DNA of 64,000 nucleotides from Leclercia adecarboxylata. GTDB lineage: Bacteria; Pseudomonadota; Gammaproteobacteria; Enterobacterales; Enterobacteriaceae. Shown in pieces: positions 16,825-26,486 of the stretch. Every line of letters begins with the position of its first letter. Positions within the stretch are counted from its first letter, which is position 1. A program made the translations under genes and the position numbers. The notes beneath the pieces are model-generated. The model was not told the origin of the DNA and made no database searches. It saw only the letters and a list, made by a program, of their open reading frames with translations. The stretch spans positions 4,216,001 through 4,280,000 of the forward strand of contig NZ_CP035382.1 in the NCBI RefSeq assembly GCF_006874705.1. The letters run 5' to 3'.

Positions 16825-18054
16825 ATGGCTCACGCGCTCGCCAGTCAATTAACCCAACGCTTCTTTCGCTACCTGGCTATCACCAGCCAGAGCGATCCGA
16901 AGGTGAAAACCCTGCCCTCCACCCCCGGTCAGCATGAGATGGCTCGTGCACTGGCGATGGAGCTGCAAACGCTGGGTCTGGACGACATTGTGATCGACGA
17001 ATTTGCCACCGTTACCGCGGTGAAAAAGGGCAATGTGCCCGGCGCACCGCGCATCGGTTTTATCACCCATATCGATACCGTCGACGTGGGATTGTCACCG
17101 GATATTTATCCGCAGATCCTCACGTTTACCGGAGATGATCTCTGTCTGAACCGTGAAAAAGATATCTGGCTGCGGGTCAGCGAGCACCCGGAAATTCTGG
17201 CCTATCCCAACGAAGAGATTATCTTTAGCGACGGTACCAGCGTGCTGGGCGCCGACAACAAAGCGGCGGTCACCGTAGTGATGACGCTGCTGGAGAACCT
17301 CACCGCAGAGCATCAACATGGCGATATCGTGGTGGCCTTCGTGCCGGACGAAGAGATTGGCCTGTGCGGGGCGAAAGCCCTGGATCTGGCGCGTTTTGAC
17401 GTTGATTTCGCCTGGACTATCGATTGCTGCGAGTTGGGAGAGATTGTTTATGAGAACTTCAATGCCGCAGCGGCGGAAATTCGCTTTACCGGCGTGACCG
17501 CGCACCCGATGTCGGCCAAAGGGGTGCTGGTGAACCCGCTGCTGATGGCCACCGACTACATCAGCCACTTCGATCGCCTGCAAACCCCGGAGCATACCGA
17601 AGGCCGTGAAGGCTACATCTGGTTCAACGGCATCCAGGCCGGGCAAAACGAGGCGGTCCTGAAGGCCAATATTCGTGATTTCGATCGCGACAGCTTTGCC
17701 GCCCGCAAGGCGCAAATTGGCGACGTCGCGCAGAAGATCGCGGCACAGCATCCTACCGCGAAGGTGAGCTGGCACATCGAAGATACCTACAGCAACATCA
17801 GCAACGCCGTAGGGGAAGATCGTCGGGCTATCGACCTGATGTTTGAGGCGATGGAAAGCTTAGGCATCACGCCGAAACCGACCCCGATGCGCGGCGGCAC
17901 TGACGGCGCGGCGCTTTCAGCGAAGGGGCTGTTGACCCCGAACTTCTTCACCGGTGCCCATAACTTCCACTCGAAGTTTGAGTTTTTACCGCTGAAATCG
18001 TTCGAGGCCTCGTATCATACGGCGCTGCAGCTTTGTCTGCTGGCGGCGCGTTAA
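16825..18054 (+). CDS. PepT-like M20B tripeptide aminopeptidase
   Basis: This 409-residue protein has the M20 zinc-peptidase landmarks of PepT: HIDTVD near residue 80, GADNKAA near 143, PDEEIG near 176, and a C-terminal GAHNFHSKFEF. PepT (408 aa in E. coli) removes N-terminal residues from tripeptides in the cytoplasm. Position divergent from a DppA-like peptide-binding protein suggests a peptide-scavenging pair. It is probably a paralogue, since E. coli pepT lies elsewhere. An AAGGA site precedes the ATG. Confidence 0.87.
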   Translation: MAHALASQLTQRFFRYLAITSQSDPKVKTLPSTPGQHEMARALAMELQTLGLDDIVIDEFATVTAVKKGNVPGAPRIGFITHIDTVDVGLSPDIYPQILTFTGDDLCLNREKDIWLRVSEHPEILAYPNEEIIFSDGTSVLGADNKAAVTVVMTLLENLTAEHQHGDIVVAFVPDEEIGLCGAKALDLARFDVDFAWTIDCCELGEIVYENFNAAAAEIRFTGVTAHPMSAKGVLVNPLLMATDYISHFDRLQTPEHTEGREGYIWFNGIQAGQNEAVLKANIRDFDRDSFAARKAQIGDVAQKIAAQHPTAKVSWHIEDTYSNISNAVGEDRRAIDLMFEAMESLGITPKPTPMRGGTDGAALSAKGLLTPNFFTGAHNFHSKFEFLPLKSFEASYHTALQLCLLAAR

Positions 18055-18055
18055 G

Positions 18056-18135
18056 CCGGGTGGCGGCTGACGCCTTACCCGGCCTACAAAATCCCTGACC
18101 TGTAGGCCCGTGCAAGCGAAGCGCCGCCAGGCAAT
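18056..18135. repeat. REP/BIME element
   Basis: Two inverted REP units lie between convergent genes. One reads GCCGGGTGGCGGCTGACGCC followed by TTACCCGGCCTAC. The other is its degenerate inverted partner near 18105-18135. This is the standard enterobacterial repetitive extragenic palindrome. Confidence 0.85.
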
Positions 18136-18140
18136 GCCCG

Positions 18141-18737
18141 TTACGCTGGTTTACGCGCCAGCAGCGTGGCGAAACGCAGTTTAATACGATTCCCCTGGGC
18201 GTCGGTGCGGTGTAACTCACCGACGTCCTCGTTGTACTTCAGCTGTTCCCAGCCCGCATAGTAGCCGCTCAGCTCCCCGGTTTTAAACGCAAACGGGAAG
18301 CCGACGTTGCACGGATAGTCTTCGGTATCCATTGCCGCCACAATCAGGTTATAGCCGCCCGGTTTGGTGCAGCGCTGCATGTTGTCAATCAGGCCCGGAA
18401 TAGTCTCTGGCTGGAGGAACATCAGCACGACGGTTGAGAGGATAAAATCGTATTCGCCGTCAAAGCGCAGGCTGTTGAGATCCTGAATCGCCGTCTGCAG
18501 GTTAGCGATCCCCTCTTTGGCCTTGATGCTCTCGATGTTATCGATACTTGCCGCATTCTTATCCCACGCGGTAACGTCAAAGCCATTAGCCGCCAGGTAG
18601 AGGCTGTTACGTCCGTTGCCGCAGCCGAGATCCAGGGTTTTGCCCGGTTTAACCATCCCTGCGCTGTACACCACCTCAGAGTGGGTGCGGGTAATACCAT
18701 ATTTTTCGGTAAAGTAGTTCTCATCAAACACAGTCAT
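18141..18737 (-). CDS. tehB: TehB, tellurite methyltransferase
   Basis: This 198-residue SAM-dependent methyltransferase has the glycine-rich motif [12 protein letters not shown] at residues 35-45. The rest matches E. coli TehB closely, including [23 protein letters not shown] and VGELHRTDA. It volatilises or detoxifies tellurite and selenite using SAM. It overlaps tehA by four bases (ATGA), giving the usual tehAB operon. The ATG at 18737 gives the family length of about 197. Confidence 0.94.
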   Translation of the reverse strand: MTVFDENYFTEKYGITRTHSEVVYSAGMVKPGKTLDLGCGNGRNSLYLAANGFDVTAWDKNAASIDNIESIKAKEGIANLQTAIQDLNSLRFDGEYDFILSTVVLMFLQPETIPGLIDNMQRCTKPGGYNLIVAAMDTEDYPCNVGFPFAFKTGELSGYYAGWEQLKYNEDVGELHRTDAQGNRIKLRFATLLARKPA

Positions 18738-19738
18738 TCTCTTTCCTCAGCTTGCATAAGCGTTGCTTTGTCTGCACGGACCAACAGTTTGCCCTGCATC
18801 AGCAGGATAAACGTGCGCACCAGTAATAGCGCAATGATGGCATTGGTAAAAATAAACAGCGGGATGGCGATGGCGTGGAAAAAACCGGACGGGCTACTCT
18901 GCCCCAGATGCAGACCGGTGGTGGCCAACGCCGAGACGCCGAACGAAAAGCTCCAGAACGACGCATTAAACGGCTGCGAAAGATACCAGGGCATCAGGCG
19001 CAGGGTAAACAGCAGCTGCAGCAGGCCGTAGCCGAACAGCATTTTAGCGAAGGTATCGGCTTCGCCGCCGTTGACGCTGAACCAGGCGCTACAGGCCACC
19101 AGCGCGGGTGCCAGCTGGATCCCAAGGGAGGTGCGCATCGCGGGGGGCAGTTCGCCTGCGCTCCGCAGACGCTGCAAAATCACCGGCTCCAGGCTCAGCC
19201 AGGAGAAGACCCCGGCCCCGAGGAACACCAGCCCGGCATCGTGAAACCCGAGCGCGCCGCAGGCCATCGCGCTGATAAAGTTGTTCGCCACCGTAGGCAG
19301 ATAGAGGCCCGGGGTAGTCGCCTCCTCCGGGTGTTTGCCGCGCCACAGTCCGGCAGACTGCCACGCCGCATAGCTCAACTGCACCACCACCCCGACGGTG
19401 AACAGCGCCAGCGCCAGCGGGCGATACCAGGGCACAAAACCAATCGCTACCAGCAGCGTGGTGGCCGGAAACAGGCTGACAAAGCTGCTCATCACCGGAT
19501 GGCGCATCTCCGCCAGCACGCTGCGCGGAAAACGTATCGCCCGGGTGAGAAAAGCGACGGTCAGAAATGCCCAGATCGCCATCGCCAGCGTCACCAGGAT
19601 CTCGCCCGGCCAGCGCGTCACCGGCCAGATAGTGCTGGCGTAACGCCAGGCAAAGCCCATCCCAATGGTCCCCAGCACCATACCGTAGTAGCCCGCGGGT
19701 AAATTAAGAACGCGTTCAGTCGGTTGCGTTTTATACAT
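18734..19738 (-). CDS. tehA: TehA, SLAC1/TDT-family membrane channel
   Basis: This 334-residue protein has about ten membrane helices and matches E. coli TehA (330 aa) in start ([24 protein letters not shown]) and order. TehA is a homologue of the plant SLAC1 anion channel and confers tellurite resistance together with TehB when overexpressed. It is the first gene of the tehAB operon, divergent from ydcK. Confidence 0.94.
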   Translation of the reverse strand: MYKTQPTERVLNLPAGYYGMVLGTIGMGFAWRYASTIWPVTRWPGEILVTLAMAIWAFLTVAFLTRAIRFPRSVLAEMRHPVMSSFVSLFPATTLLVAIGFVPWYRPLALALFTVGVVVQLSYAAWQSAGLWRGKHPEEATTPGLYLPTVANNFISAMACGALGFHDAGLVFLGAGVFSWLSLEPVILQRLRSAGELPPAMRTSLGIQLAPALVACSAWFSVNGGEADTFAKMLFGYGLLQLLFTLRLMPWYLSQPFNASFWSFSFGVSALATTGLHLGQSSPSGFFHAIAIPLFIFTNAIIALLLVRTFILLMQGKLLVRADKATLMQAEERE

Positions 19739-19860
19739 AAATTTTAATCTATAAAATATATTTGAAATACTAGTTTAAGGTGTTTCATTTGCGGATGCCA
19801 CTGTTTCGATCAAGCTAAAGTTTGCTACGTTTAGTGGAGAGGACAACTGCGGGCAGAGTG

Positions 19861-20841
19861 ATGAAAAAATATCGACTTAGCGATGAAAGCCGTCAGCACT
19901 ACTGGCAGGACGGCGAGACGAAGGCAGCGGTAGAAGTGCGCCAGATTATCGCTGCGCGCGATTTCAACGATGTGAAGTGCGGCACTCGGGGCGGCTGGAT
20001 CGATGACGAATCGGCGCTGTCGCACGAGCAAGACTGCTGGATCTACGACGAGAACAGCGTGGTGTTCGCCGGGGCGCAGGTCAGCGGCAATGCGCGCATC
20101 ACCCGGCCCTGCGTCATCAGCCATCAGGCCTCGGTGAGTGATAACGTCTGGGTCGATGGGGCGCAGATCACCCACGGCGCGCGTATAGGTGACAACGTCA
20201 CGGTGCAATCCTCGATAGTGCACGGTGAGTGTCATCTTTTCAACAATGCCCGCGTCCTGCATAACAGTATGGTTATTGCCGCCAAAGGCCTGACCCCGGA
20301 CCCGCATCAGATCCTGCGCATTTTTGGCGAAGCCACGGTCAGCCAGTCGCGAGTCGTGCATCAGGCGCAGATCTACGGCAACGCCATCGTCACGTACGCC
20401 TTTGTTGAACACCGCGCGGAAGTATTTGAGAACGCGCTGGTCGAAGGCAACGAGGTGAATAACGTCTGGGTGTGTGACTGCGCCAAAGTGTATGGCAACG
20501 CCCGCCTGCTCGCCGGGCTGGAGGAGGATGCCATCCCCACCCTGCGCTACAGCTCCCAGGTGGCGGAAAACGCCCTGGTGGAGGGCAACTGCGTGATCAA
20601 ACATCACGTCCTGATTGGCGGCGACGCCTGGCTACGCGGTGGGCCGATTCTGATTGACGATAAAGTGGTGATCCAGGGTCGGGCGCGCATTCGCGGCGAA
20701 GTGCTGATCGAGCATCATATTGAAATTACCGATGACGCGGTAATTGAGGCATCAGACGGAGAGGTGATTCACCTGCGCGGCGAGAAGATGATCAACGGCG
20801 CGCAGCACATTACCCGCACGCCGTTGCTCGGGGCATTATGA
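19861..20841 (+). CDS. ydcK: YdcK, left-handed beta-helix (hexapeptide repeat) protein
   Basis: This 326-residue protein consists mostly of imperfect hexapeptide repeats of the left-handed beta-helix kind ([29 protein letters not shown] and similar) between about residues 60 and 310. It equals E. coli YdcK in length and sequence pattern. The fold is that of bacterial transferases, but no acyltransferase active site is evident and function is unknown. The ATG at 19861 is chosen over an upstream in-frame start because it gives the E. coli length. The last six bases overlap convergent rimL. Confidence 0.93.
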   Translation: MKKYRLSDESRQHYWQDGETKAAVEVRQIIAARDFNDVKCGTRGGWIDDESALSHEQDCWIYDENSVVFAGAQVSGNARITRPCVISHQASVSDNVWVDGAQITHGARIGDNVTVQSSIVHGECHLFNNARVLHNSMVIAAKGLTPDPHQILRIFGEATVSQSRVVHQAQIYGNAIVTYAFVEHRAEVFENALVEGNEVNNVWVCDCAKVYGNARLLAGLEEDAIPTLRYSSQVAENALVEGNCVIKHHVLIGGDAWLRGGPILIDDKVVIQGRARIRGEVLIEHHIEITDDAVIEASDGEVIHLRGEKMINGAQHITRTPLLGAL

Positions 20842-21387
20842 GGTGCAGATCCGGGCGTAGATATTCTGGTCATCATAGCGCCCGTTGAGGAACTCGGCCT
20901 CTTGCAGGCACCCTTCCAGCAGAAAGCCGTTGCGCAGCGCCACCTGGTTACTGGCGGCGTTGTCTACGCGGCACTTGATCACGAAGCGGCGGATCTCTCC
21001 CCGTCCGGCGTAGTGCTGAATAAACGCTTCCAGCGCCTGAGACAAAATCCCCTGCCCCTGATGCGCTTCATCCAGCCAGTAGCCGATGTAGCCGGTTTTG
21101 TTCAGCGGCTCGATGGAATTGAACGACAACACTCCCACCAGGGCGTTATCCCTGAAGATAAGGAACATTTTGGCGTAACCGCGCTGATGCAGCATCTGGT
21201 TGCTCAGGATGTTCTGCCGGGTATCGTCTTCGGAGCCGACAAACTGCGGCCAGTTGAGGTATTCCTGCAGCCACTCCCGGTTTTTGACTACCAGATTGTG
21301 CAGCTCGGTGGTGTAACGCTCGTCGGTGGCGCGCAGTTCGATATGTGCGCTGACGGGGATAATTTCTTCTTCGTTAGTCATATTCAT
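20836..21387 (-). CDS. rimL: RimL, ribosomal protein L12 N-terminal serine acetyltransferase
   Basis: This 183-residue GNAT acetyltransferase matches E. coli RimL (179 aa), with [38 protein letters not shown] as the acetyl-CoA region, and [15 protein letters not shown]. RimL acetylates the N-terminal serine of L12, converting it to L7. The protein may start at the ATG at 21387 or two codons later. It is convergent with ydcK. The E. coli neighbour ydcH is absent between rimL and opgD here. Confidence 0.93.
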   Translation of the reverse strand: MNMTNEEEIIPVSAHIELRATDERYTTELHNLVVKNREWLQEYLNWPQFVGSEDDTRQNILSNQMLHQRGYAKMFLIFRDNALVGVLSFNSIEPLNKTGYIGYWLDEAHQGQGILSQALEAFIQHYAGRGEIRRFVIKCRVDNAASNQVALRNGFLLEGCLQEAEFLNGRYDDQNIYARICTS

Positions 21388-21399
21388 CGGTTAGCCTTT

Positions 21400-21545
21400 G
21401 TAGGCCGGGTAAGGTGTAGCCGCCACCCGGCAATGTGGCATCGGTGCGGCTGATGCCCGGCGGCGCATTCGCTTGCCGGGCCTAGGGTCCGGATCGTTAT
21501 GGTTTGAGTAGGCCGGGTCAGGCGCAGCCGCCACCCGGCGCAGGC
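21400..21545. repeat. BIME cluster of REP units
   Basis: At least three REP-like units in alternating orientation fill the gap between rimL and opgD. Examples are GTAGGCCGGGTAAGGTGTAG, GCGGCTGATGCCCGGCGG and TAGGCCGGGTCAGGCGCAGC. This is the place where E. coli carries ydcH, and no trace of that reading frame remains. Confidence 0.85.
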
Positions 21546-23201
21546 TTAACGCATTATGCGGTCATCCACGTACTGGCGCTTATCGGGCGCCGGTGGGAAG
21601 TAGTGATACAGCCAGGTTTCGCTGATCGCCTCCCCCTGGCAGCGCAGGAACATGCGCATGTCCACCGTATCGGTGGAGTCGCTGGTCGGATACCAGTCAA
21701 ACAGAATGCGATACCCGTCGAACGGCTCCACGTACAGGATCTCGATCTGCTTCGCTTCGCCGCTGGAGAGGGTGATCACCGGCTCGATCCCTTTCGGCGC
21801 AGCCGCTTTCAGATCGCCGCCAACAAAATCGATAGCGAAACGGCGCGCCCACACCTTCGGATAGTTTTCACCCGGGGCCCAGCCTTCCGGGAAGCCGCCC
21901 ATCCCGGTACGGGTCGCCATCACGTTCGCCAGCGGAGAACGGACCGGCGGTTTGGCGCTCCAGTAGAGACGGTACTGGAAGTCCAGCTTGTCGCCTGCTT
22001 TCACCGGTTTTTCCGGCTGCCAGAAGCAGACCACGTTATCCAGGGTTTCACCGGTGGTCGGGATCTCCATCAGCCCCACGGTGCCCTTGCCCCACTGGTT
22101 GCGCGGCTCGACCCACAGGCCTGGACGTTTGTTGTACCAGCCCATGATGTCCTGATAGTGCGAGAAATCGCGATCGAGCTGCAGCAGACCAAAGCCTTTC
22201 GGGTTCTTATCGGTATAGGCGTTGAACTGTAACTTCTGCGGGTTGTTCAGCGGACGGCAGACCCACTCGCCGTTGCCGCGCCACATCGCCAGACGATCGG
22301 AGTCGTGGATCTGCGGATGAATGGTGTCGCACATGCGGCGCTCGTTGTTGCCGCAGGCGAACATGCTGGTCATCGGCGCGATCCCCAGCTGCTGAATGTC
22401 CTTTCGGGCATACAGGTGGTTTTCGACGTCCATGATCACCTGAGTCTTCTCGCAGTGGATCACGAACTTATAGGCCCCGGTGATACTCGGGCTGTCGAGC
22501 AGGGTGTAGACCGTAAAGGTGGTCGCACCCGGTTTGACGGTTTCAAACCAGAACGAGGTAAAGTCCGGGAACTCTTCCTGCGTATCGGCATAGGTGTTGA
22601 GCGCCAGACCGCGGGCAGAGAGGCCGTACTGATAAGTGTCATCCACCGCGCGGAAGTAGCTCGCGCCCAGGAAGGAGACGATATCGCGACGCGCCAGCTC
22701 CGGGGATTTAAAGGCGCGGAAACCGGCAAAGCCTAAATCGCTCTGGCCTTCCAGCTGCTTCGTATCAACGCCCGCGTCGTGGTAGTTGAACAGCTCCGGG
22801 CGGAAGTGAATTTCACGCGCCTGCGCGGTCTGATTATCCAGCGAGAACATGCGCACCCGGCGGCGGAAGCCCATCCCGACGTGGAAGAACTGCACGTCGA
22901 GCTGGCGGTTTTCGATGTTGTTCCACAGCGACTGCTTCGCATCGTACTGGATGCTGTTATAGGCCTGCGGCGTCAGCGTCGCTAAGGTATCCGGCAGCGG
23001 ACGCGGCGCACCGCCCCAGGGTGTTTGCGCCAGGTCGTGCGCCATGGATTGCAGCACGGAGAAGTCGAAACGACGGCTCGTACCGTCCGCAATATCCGAC
23101 TCAGCCGCACTGGCTGCCCGGGAAAAAAGCGCGGCGAGGCCGGAAGTCCCGCTCAGGGCGGCAACAGCCAGGGAGCCTTTTAAAAAACGTCTGCGATTCA
23201 T
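21546..23201 (-). CDS. opgD: OpgD (MdoD), glucan biosynthesis protein D
   Basis: This 551-residue protein has a twin-arginine signal (RRRFLK at residues 3-8, then a hydrophobic run to about 34) and an OpgG/OpgD beta-sandwich domain after it. OpgD acts in the periplasm on osmoregulated periplasmic glucans. Length is identical to E. coli OpgD when the ATG at 23201 is used; the longer open frame would put 21 residues before the Tat motif. A REP cluster follows the stop. Synteny with rimL supports the call. Confidence 0.95.
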   Translation of the reverse strand: MNRRRFLKGSLAVAALSGTSGLAALFSRAASAAESDIADGTSRRFDFSVLQSMAHDLAQTPWGGAPRPLPDTLATLTPQAYNSIQYDAKQSLWNNIENRQLDVQFFHVGMGFRRRVRMFSLDNQTAQAREIHFRPELFNYHDAGVDTKQLEGQSDLGFAGFRAFKSPELARRDIVSFLGASYFRAVDDTYQYGLSARGLALNTYADTQEEFPDFTSFWFETVKPGATTFTVYTLLDSPSITGAYKFVIHCEKTQVIMDVENHLYARKDIQQLGIAPMTSMFACGNNERRMCDTIHPQIHDSDRLAMWRGNGEWVCRPLNNPQKLQFNAYTDKNPKGFGLLQLDRDFSHYQDIMGWYNKRPGLWVEPRNQWGKGTVGLMEIPTTGETLDNVVCFWQPEKPVKAGDKLDFQYRLYWSAKPPVRSPLANVMATRTGMGGFPEGWAPGENYPKVWARRFAIDFVGGDLKAAAPKGIEPVITLSSGEAKQIEILYVEPFDGYRILFDWYPTSDSTDTVDMRMFLRCQGEAISETWLYHYFPPAPDKRQYVDDRIMR

Positions 23202-23400
23202 GCCTGGAAAAACGTCCTTATGGTCGTGGGGAGGTGGATTTCGCTCAGGGCGAAACAACGGCAAGAAAGAACATCATTAAGAGGGCACAGCCTAAACAAA
23301 AACGGTTAAGAATCCAATAATTGACAGGCGAGAATATGCGCAATGGGAGAAAGATTATTATGTCGAGGAGAATTGCCTGAATCGGGGGTAAAGAAACGTA

Positions 23401-23527
23401 TATACCCTAAATAATTCGAGTTGCATGAAGGCGGCGACGCAGCGAATCCCCAGGAGCTTACTAAAGTAAGTGACTGGGGTGAGCGAGGAAAGCCAACGCA
23501 CAGGCAACTTGAAGTATGACGGGTATA
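23401..23527. repeat. Complete ERIC (IRU) element
   Basis: A 127-bp element is bounded by TATACCC and GGGTATA inverted ends. It contains the conserved ERIC core (GAATCCCCAGGAGCTTAC, then AAGTAAGTGACTGGGGTGAG). It is full length, sits between opgD and the binding-protein terminator, and will fold into a long imperfect hairpin if transcribed. Confidence 0.95.
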
Positions 23528-23532
23528 AAAAG

Positions 23533-23560
23533 GCCCCTGCCGGACATTAACGACAGGGGC
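23533..23560 (-). terminator. Intrinsic terminator of the aminotransferase/binding-protein operon
   Basis: A 7-bp stem (GCCCCTG/CAGGGGC) closes a 14-base loop with partial extra pairing. On the minus strand a C followed by five T comes next. It lies about 20 bases after the 23579 stop. Confidence 0.8.
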
Positions 23561-23578
23561 TAAAAAGTCAGATTGTCG

Positions 23579-24352
23579 TTATTTTACGCTGACATCGATA
23601 CCCGGGAAGTACTTCTTCGCCAGCTTATCGATAGTGCCGTCAGCGCGGACTTTATCAATGGCTGCATCAAGCTGCTTTTTGGTGGCCTCGTCGCCTTTAC
23701 GCAGGCCATAGCCGATCCCGCTGCCGAGAATAGTGTCATCCGATACCGGTTTGCCGATAAAGCCGAAGCCCTTCCCCTGCGGCTTGCTGAGGAAGCCTGC
23801 CTGCCCGGCGGCAGACATCACCAGCGAGGCATCGATACGGCCATTGAGCAGATCGCCCCAGGCCATGTTCTGATCTTTATAGGACACCACGGTGACGCCC
23901 TGTTTTTCCCAGTGCTCCTTGGCATAGGTCTCCTGAATGGAGCCCTGCAGCACGCCGATGGTCTTGCCTTTCAGCCCTTCCGGCGTAGCGTCTACCGCAC
24001 TGCCGGTTTTGCCCACCAGTTGGGAGGGGATCCGGTAGATCGGCTGGGTAAAGTCGATGCTCTGACGACGCTGATCGGTAATGTTCATCGCCGAGTTAAT
24101 GGCGTCGAATTTCTTCGCCACCAGCCCCGGGATCAGCGCGTCGAACGAGGTTTCAACCCAGCTGCATTTCAGCGCGGCGGCGGCGCAAATGGCGTTGCCG
24201 AGCTCAATATCAAACCCTTCCAGCTCACCCGAGGCATTGCGGCTCTCAAATGGCGGATACTCGGCTTCGACGCCGTAACGTAATTCTGTTGCCGCGAAGG
24301 ACGAAAACGAACACAGCAATCCCAGGCCGACAACGAAGGCTTTTAATTTCAT
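23579..24352 (-). CDS. Amino-acid ABC transporter periplasmic binding protein (HisJ/ArgT type)
   Basis: This 257-residue protein has a Sec signal peptide (cleavage near SFAA-TELR) and a family 3 solute-binding domain with YGVEAEYPPFESRN, GFDIELGNAICA and the GLVAKKFDAINSAMNIT block. HisJ and ArgT of E. coli (260 aa) bind histidine, lysine, arginine and ornithine. The ligand here is unproven. It overlaps the upstream aminotransferase gene by ATGA, so the two form one operon. No permease genes are adjacent. Confidence 0.87.
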   Translation of the reverse strand: MKLKAFVVGLGLLCSFSSFAATELRYGVEAEYPPFESRNASGELEGFDIELGNAICAAAALKCSWVETSFDALIPGLVAKKFDAINSAMNITDQRRQSIDFTQPIYRIPSQLVGKTGSAVDATPEGLKGKTIGVLQGSIQETYAKEHWEKQGVTVVSYKDQNMAWGDLLNGRIDASLVMSAAGQAGFLSKPQGKGFGFIGKPVSDDTILGSGIGYGLRKGDEATKKQLDAAIDKVRADGTIDKLAKKYFPGIDVSVK

Positions 24353-25533
24353 GACTGAACTCCTAAGCGTGGTGTTACCCGACACAGGGCCTGCGCACCT
24401 GCCCGTAATGTCGCCTCATCTTTGGCAAAAGAGAGACGGATTAATTTGTTATCTGTCCCGTCGGTATAAAACGCCGACAGCGGGATAGTGGCAACGCCGT
24501 GATCCACAATCAGCCGCTTCACCATCTCGCTGTCGCGCTCGTCGCTGAAGTGGCTGTAATCCGCCAGCAGGAAGAACGAGCCTGCGCTCGGCAGCAGACG
24601 GAAGGGTGAATCGGCCAGCAGATTGACCAGCAGATCGCGCTTGCGCTGGTAAAATGCCGCCAGCGACAGCCAGGTTTGCGGATCGGCCATATGCTCGGCA
24701 AAAGCGTACTGCATAGGGGTATCGGCAGAAAACATTAAAAACTGATGGATCTTGCAGATCTCCTCCATCAGCTCCGCCGGGGCCACGCAGTAGCCCACGC
24801 GCCAGCCGGTGACGTGATAGGTTTTGCCGAAGGACGAGACGATCACGCTGCGTTCCGCCAGCCCGGGATGGGTCGCCATGCCGTGATGCGGCACGTCGTC
24901 AAACACCACGTGTTCGTACACTTCGTCAGAGAGAATAATGATATCGGTGTTACGGGTGACGAGCGCGAGCTGCTCCAGATCGGCGGCCGAGAAGACCTGC
25001 CCGCTCGGGTTATGCGGCGTGTTGATGATGATCATCCGCGTGCGCGAGGTGATGGCGGCACGCACTTCATCCCAGTTCACCGCGAAATCCGGCACGGTCA
25101 GCTTGATGGCGACCGGCGTCGCGCCCTGTAGGCGCACAATCGGCGCATAGCTGTCGAATGAGGGTTCAAAGTAGATGACTTCGTCGCCGGGATGCACCAG
25201 CCCGCTGATGGCCGAATAGAGCCCTTCGCTGGCGCTGGCGGTGATCAGCACTTCGCTGGCGGGATCGTATTGGGTGCCATACAGCGAGGCGATTTTATCG
25301 GCGATGCGCGCTTTCAGCGGCGCCAGCCCGGTCATCGACGCGTACTGGTTGTGACCCGCCTGCATCGCACGGTGAACGCCGGCAATCAGCGCCGGATCGC
25401 ATTCGAAGTTCGGCGCACCCTGGGAAAGGTTGATGGCATTGTGTTCAGCGGAAAGCTGACCGATAACGGTAAAAATCGTGGTGCCAACGTCCGGCAGTTT
25501 GGAACGGGGTTGTATCGGGGTACGCAGCGTCAT
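24349..25533 (-). CDS. PLP-dependent aminotransferase (YbdL-like)
   Basis: This 394-residue fold-type I aminotransferase has the PLP lysine at about K237 in SSFGKTYHVTGWRVGY. It also has NTPHNPSG near residues 171-178 and LSDEVYEH near 201. It resembles E. coli YbdL, a methionine-preferring aminotransferase, though substrate cannot be settled by reading. The ATG at 25533 has an AGAGGA site. Transcription runs on into a HisJ-like binding protein. A LysR regulator is divergent at 25644. Confidence 0.85.
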   Translation of the reverse strand: MTLRTPIQPRSKLPDVGTTIFTVIGQLSAEHNAINLSQGAPNFECDPALIAGVHRAMQAGHNQYASMTGLAPLKARIADKIASLYGTQYDPASEVLITASASEGLYSAISGLVHPGDEVIYFEPSFDSYAPIVRLQGATPVAIKLTVPDFAVNWDEVRAAITSRTRMIIINTPHNPSGQVFSAADLEQLALVTRNTDIIILSDEVYEHVVFDDVPHHGMATHPGLAERSVIVSSFGKTYHVTGWRVGYCVAPAELMEEICKIHQFLMFSADTPMQYAFAEHMADPQTWLSLAAFYQRKRDLLVNLLADSPFRLLPSAGSFFLLADYSHFSDERDSEMVKRLIVDHGVATIPLSAFYTDGTDNKLIRLSFAKDEATLRAGAQALCRVTPRLGVQS

Positions 25534-25578
25534 CGGAAATTCCTCTGGTGGAGAATGCATAACTATTCAACCCGAACA

Positions 25579-25613
25579 CTATTGTGGCGACAATCGAATT
25601 GTTGTCATAATAG
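25579..25613. promoter_or_regulatory. Large imperfect dyad between aminotransferase and lysR genes
   Basis: A 35-bp imperfect palindrome is centred near 25596 (outer arms CTATT and AATAG, inner ACAAT and ATTGT), with about 13 of 17 positions matching per half. It sits between the divergent promoters and fits a LysR-type operator. The binder is inferred to be the adjacent LysR protein. Confidence 0.6.
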
Positions 25614-25643
25614 CCATGACAAAAAATCATACCTGGAGGTTCT

Positions 25644-26486
25644 GTGTCGCGTCGCTCGTTCCCGCTTACCGCCGTTGAGGCTTTTATTATCACCGCGCGG
25701 CATCTGAATCTGACCCATGCCGCAAAAGAGCTCTGCCTCACCCAGGGGGCGGTGAGCCGCAAAATCGCCGCTCTTGAAAGCTGGTTCGGTTTTCCGCTCT
25801 TTGAACGTCACGCCCGCGGGCTGCGCCTCTCCCCCCAGGGCAGCGCCCTGCTGCCGGATCTGCGCGCCTCCTGGGAGCACTTTCTGACGGTGGCGGATCA
25901 GGCCCGCGCCCAGCAAACCGTGGTGCGTCTGAAGGTTCCCACCTGCGCCATGCGCTGGCTGGTGCCGCGGCTGCTGCAGGTGGAGCGCGAACAGCCCGAG
26001 TTACAGATTGCCCTGACCACCACCAACGAGCACAGCGTTAATTTCAAAACCGAATCCTATGATGCCGCCATTGTCTTTGGCACCCAGCTCAGCGCCGGGG
26101 ATCTGCTGTTTGAAGAGGCGTTAACCCCGGTGGTCAGCCCTCTGCGCCAGGGCCCGGCGCTGGAGTCGCTTACCTTTCTGCATCCGACGCGGGATAAGAC
26201 CGACTGGTCGCTGTGGCTGGAAAAACAGACCACTTCGCCGCCTGTCATGCACAAAAATCAACACTTCGACACCATGGATCTGGCGATCACCGCCGCGATT
26301 CAGGGGCTCGGGGTCGCCATTGCCGACGAGACGCTGGTGGCGGAGGATATCCGCGCCGGGCGGCTGGTGCGGCCTTACGCCAGCAGCGTCAGGACCGGCG
26401 CCAGCTACCGGCTGGTGCTGCGGGAGTCGCGGGGCAAAGCGGCCGGGCTGGCCGCCTTTCGCGAGTGTCTGCTCAATCCAGGCTGA
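25644..26486 (+). CDS. LysR-family regulator (GcvA-like)
   Basis: This 280-residue protein has an N-terminal LysR winged helix (LTAVEAFIITARHLNLTHAA, LTQGAVSRKIAALE; residues about 8-65) and a substrate-binding domain. It starts with GTG at 25644, with a TGGAGG site seven bases upstream. It is divergent from the aminotransferase/binding-protein operon and probably controls it. The 3' end overlaps the convergent esterase gene by 14 bases. Confidence 0.87.
   Translation: MSRRSFPLTAVEAFIITARHLNLTHAAKELCLTQGAVSRKIAALESWFGFPLFERHARGLRLSPQGSALLPDLRASWEHFLTVADQARAQQTVVRLKVPTCAMRWLVPRLLQVEREQPELQIALTTTNEHSVNFKTESYDAAIVFGTQLSAGDLLFEEALTPVVSPLRQGPALESLTFLHPTRDKTDWSLWLEKQTTSPPVMHKNQHFDTMDLAITAAIQGLGVAIADETLVAEDIRAGRLVRPYASSVRTGASYRLVLRESRGKAAGLAAFRECLLNPG

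Noticed and set aside
23401..23527. Small RNA gene between opgD and the binding-protein gene
   Set aside because: The whole element matches ERIC from end to end, including its terminal repeats, so no separate RNA gene is needed.
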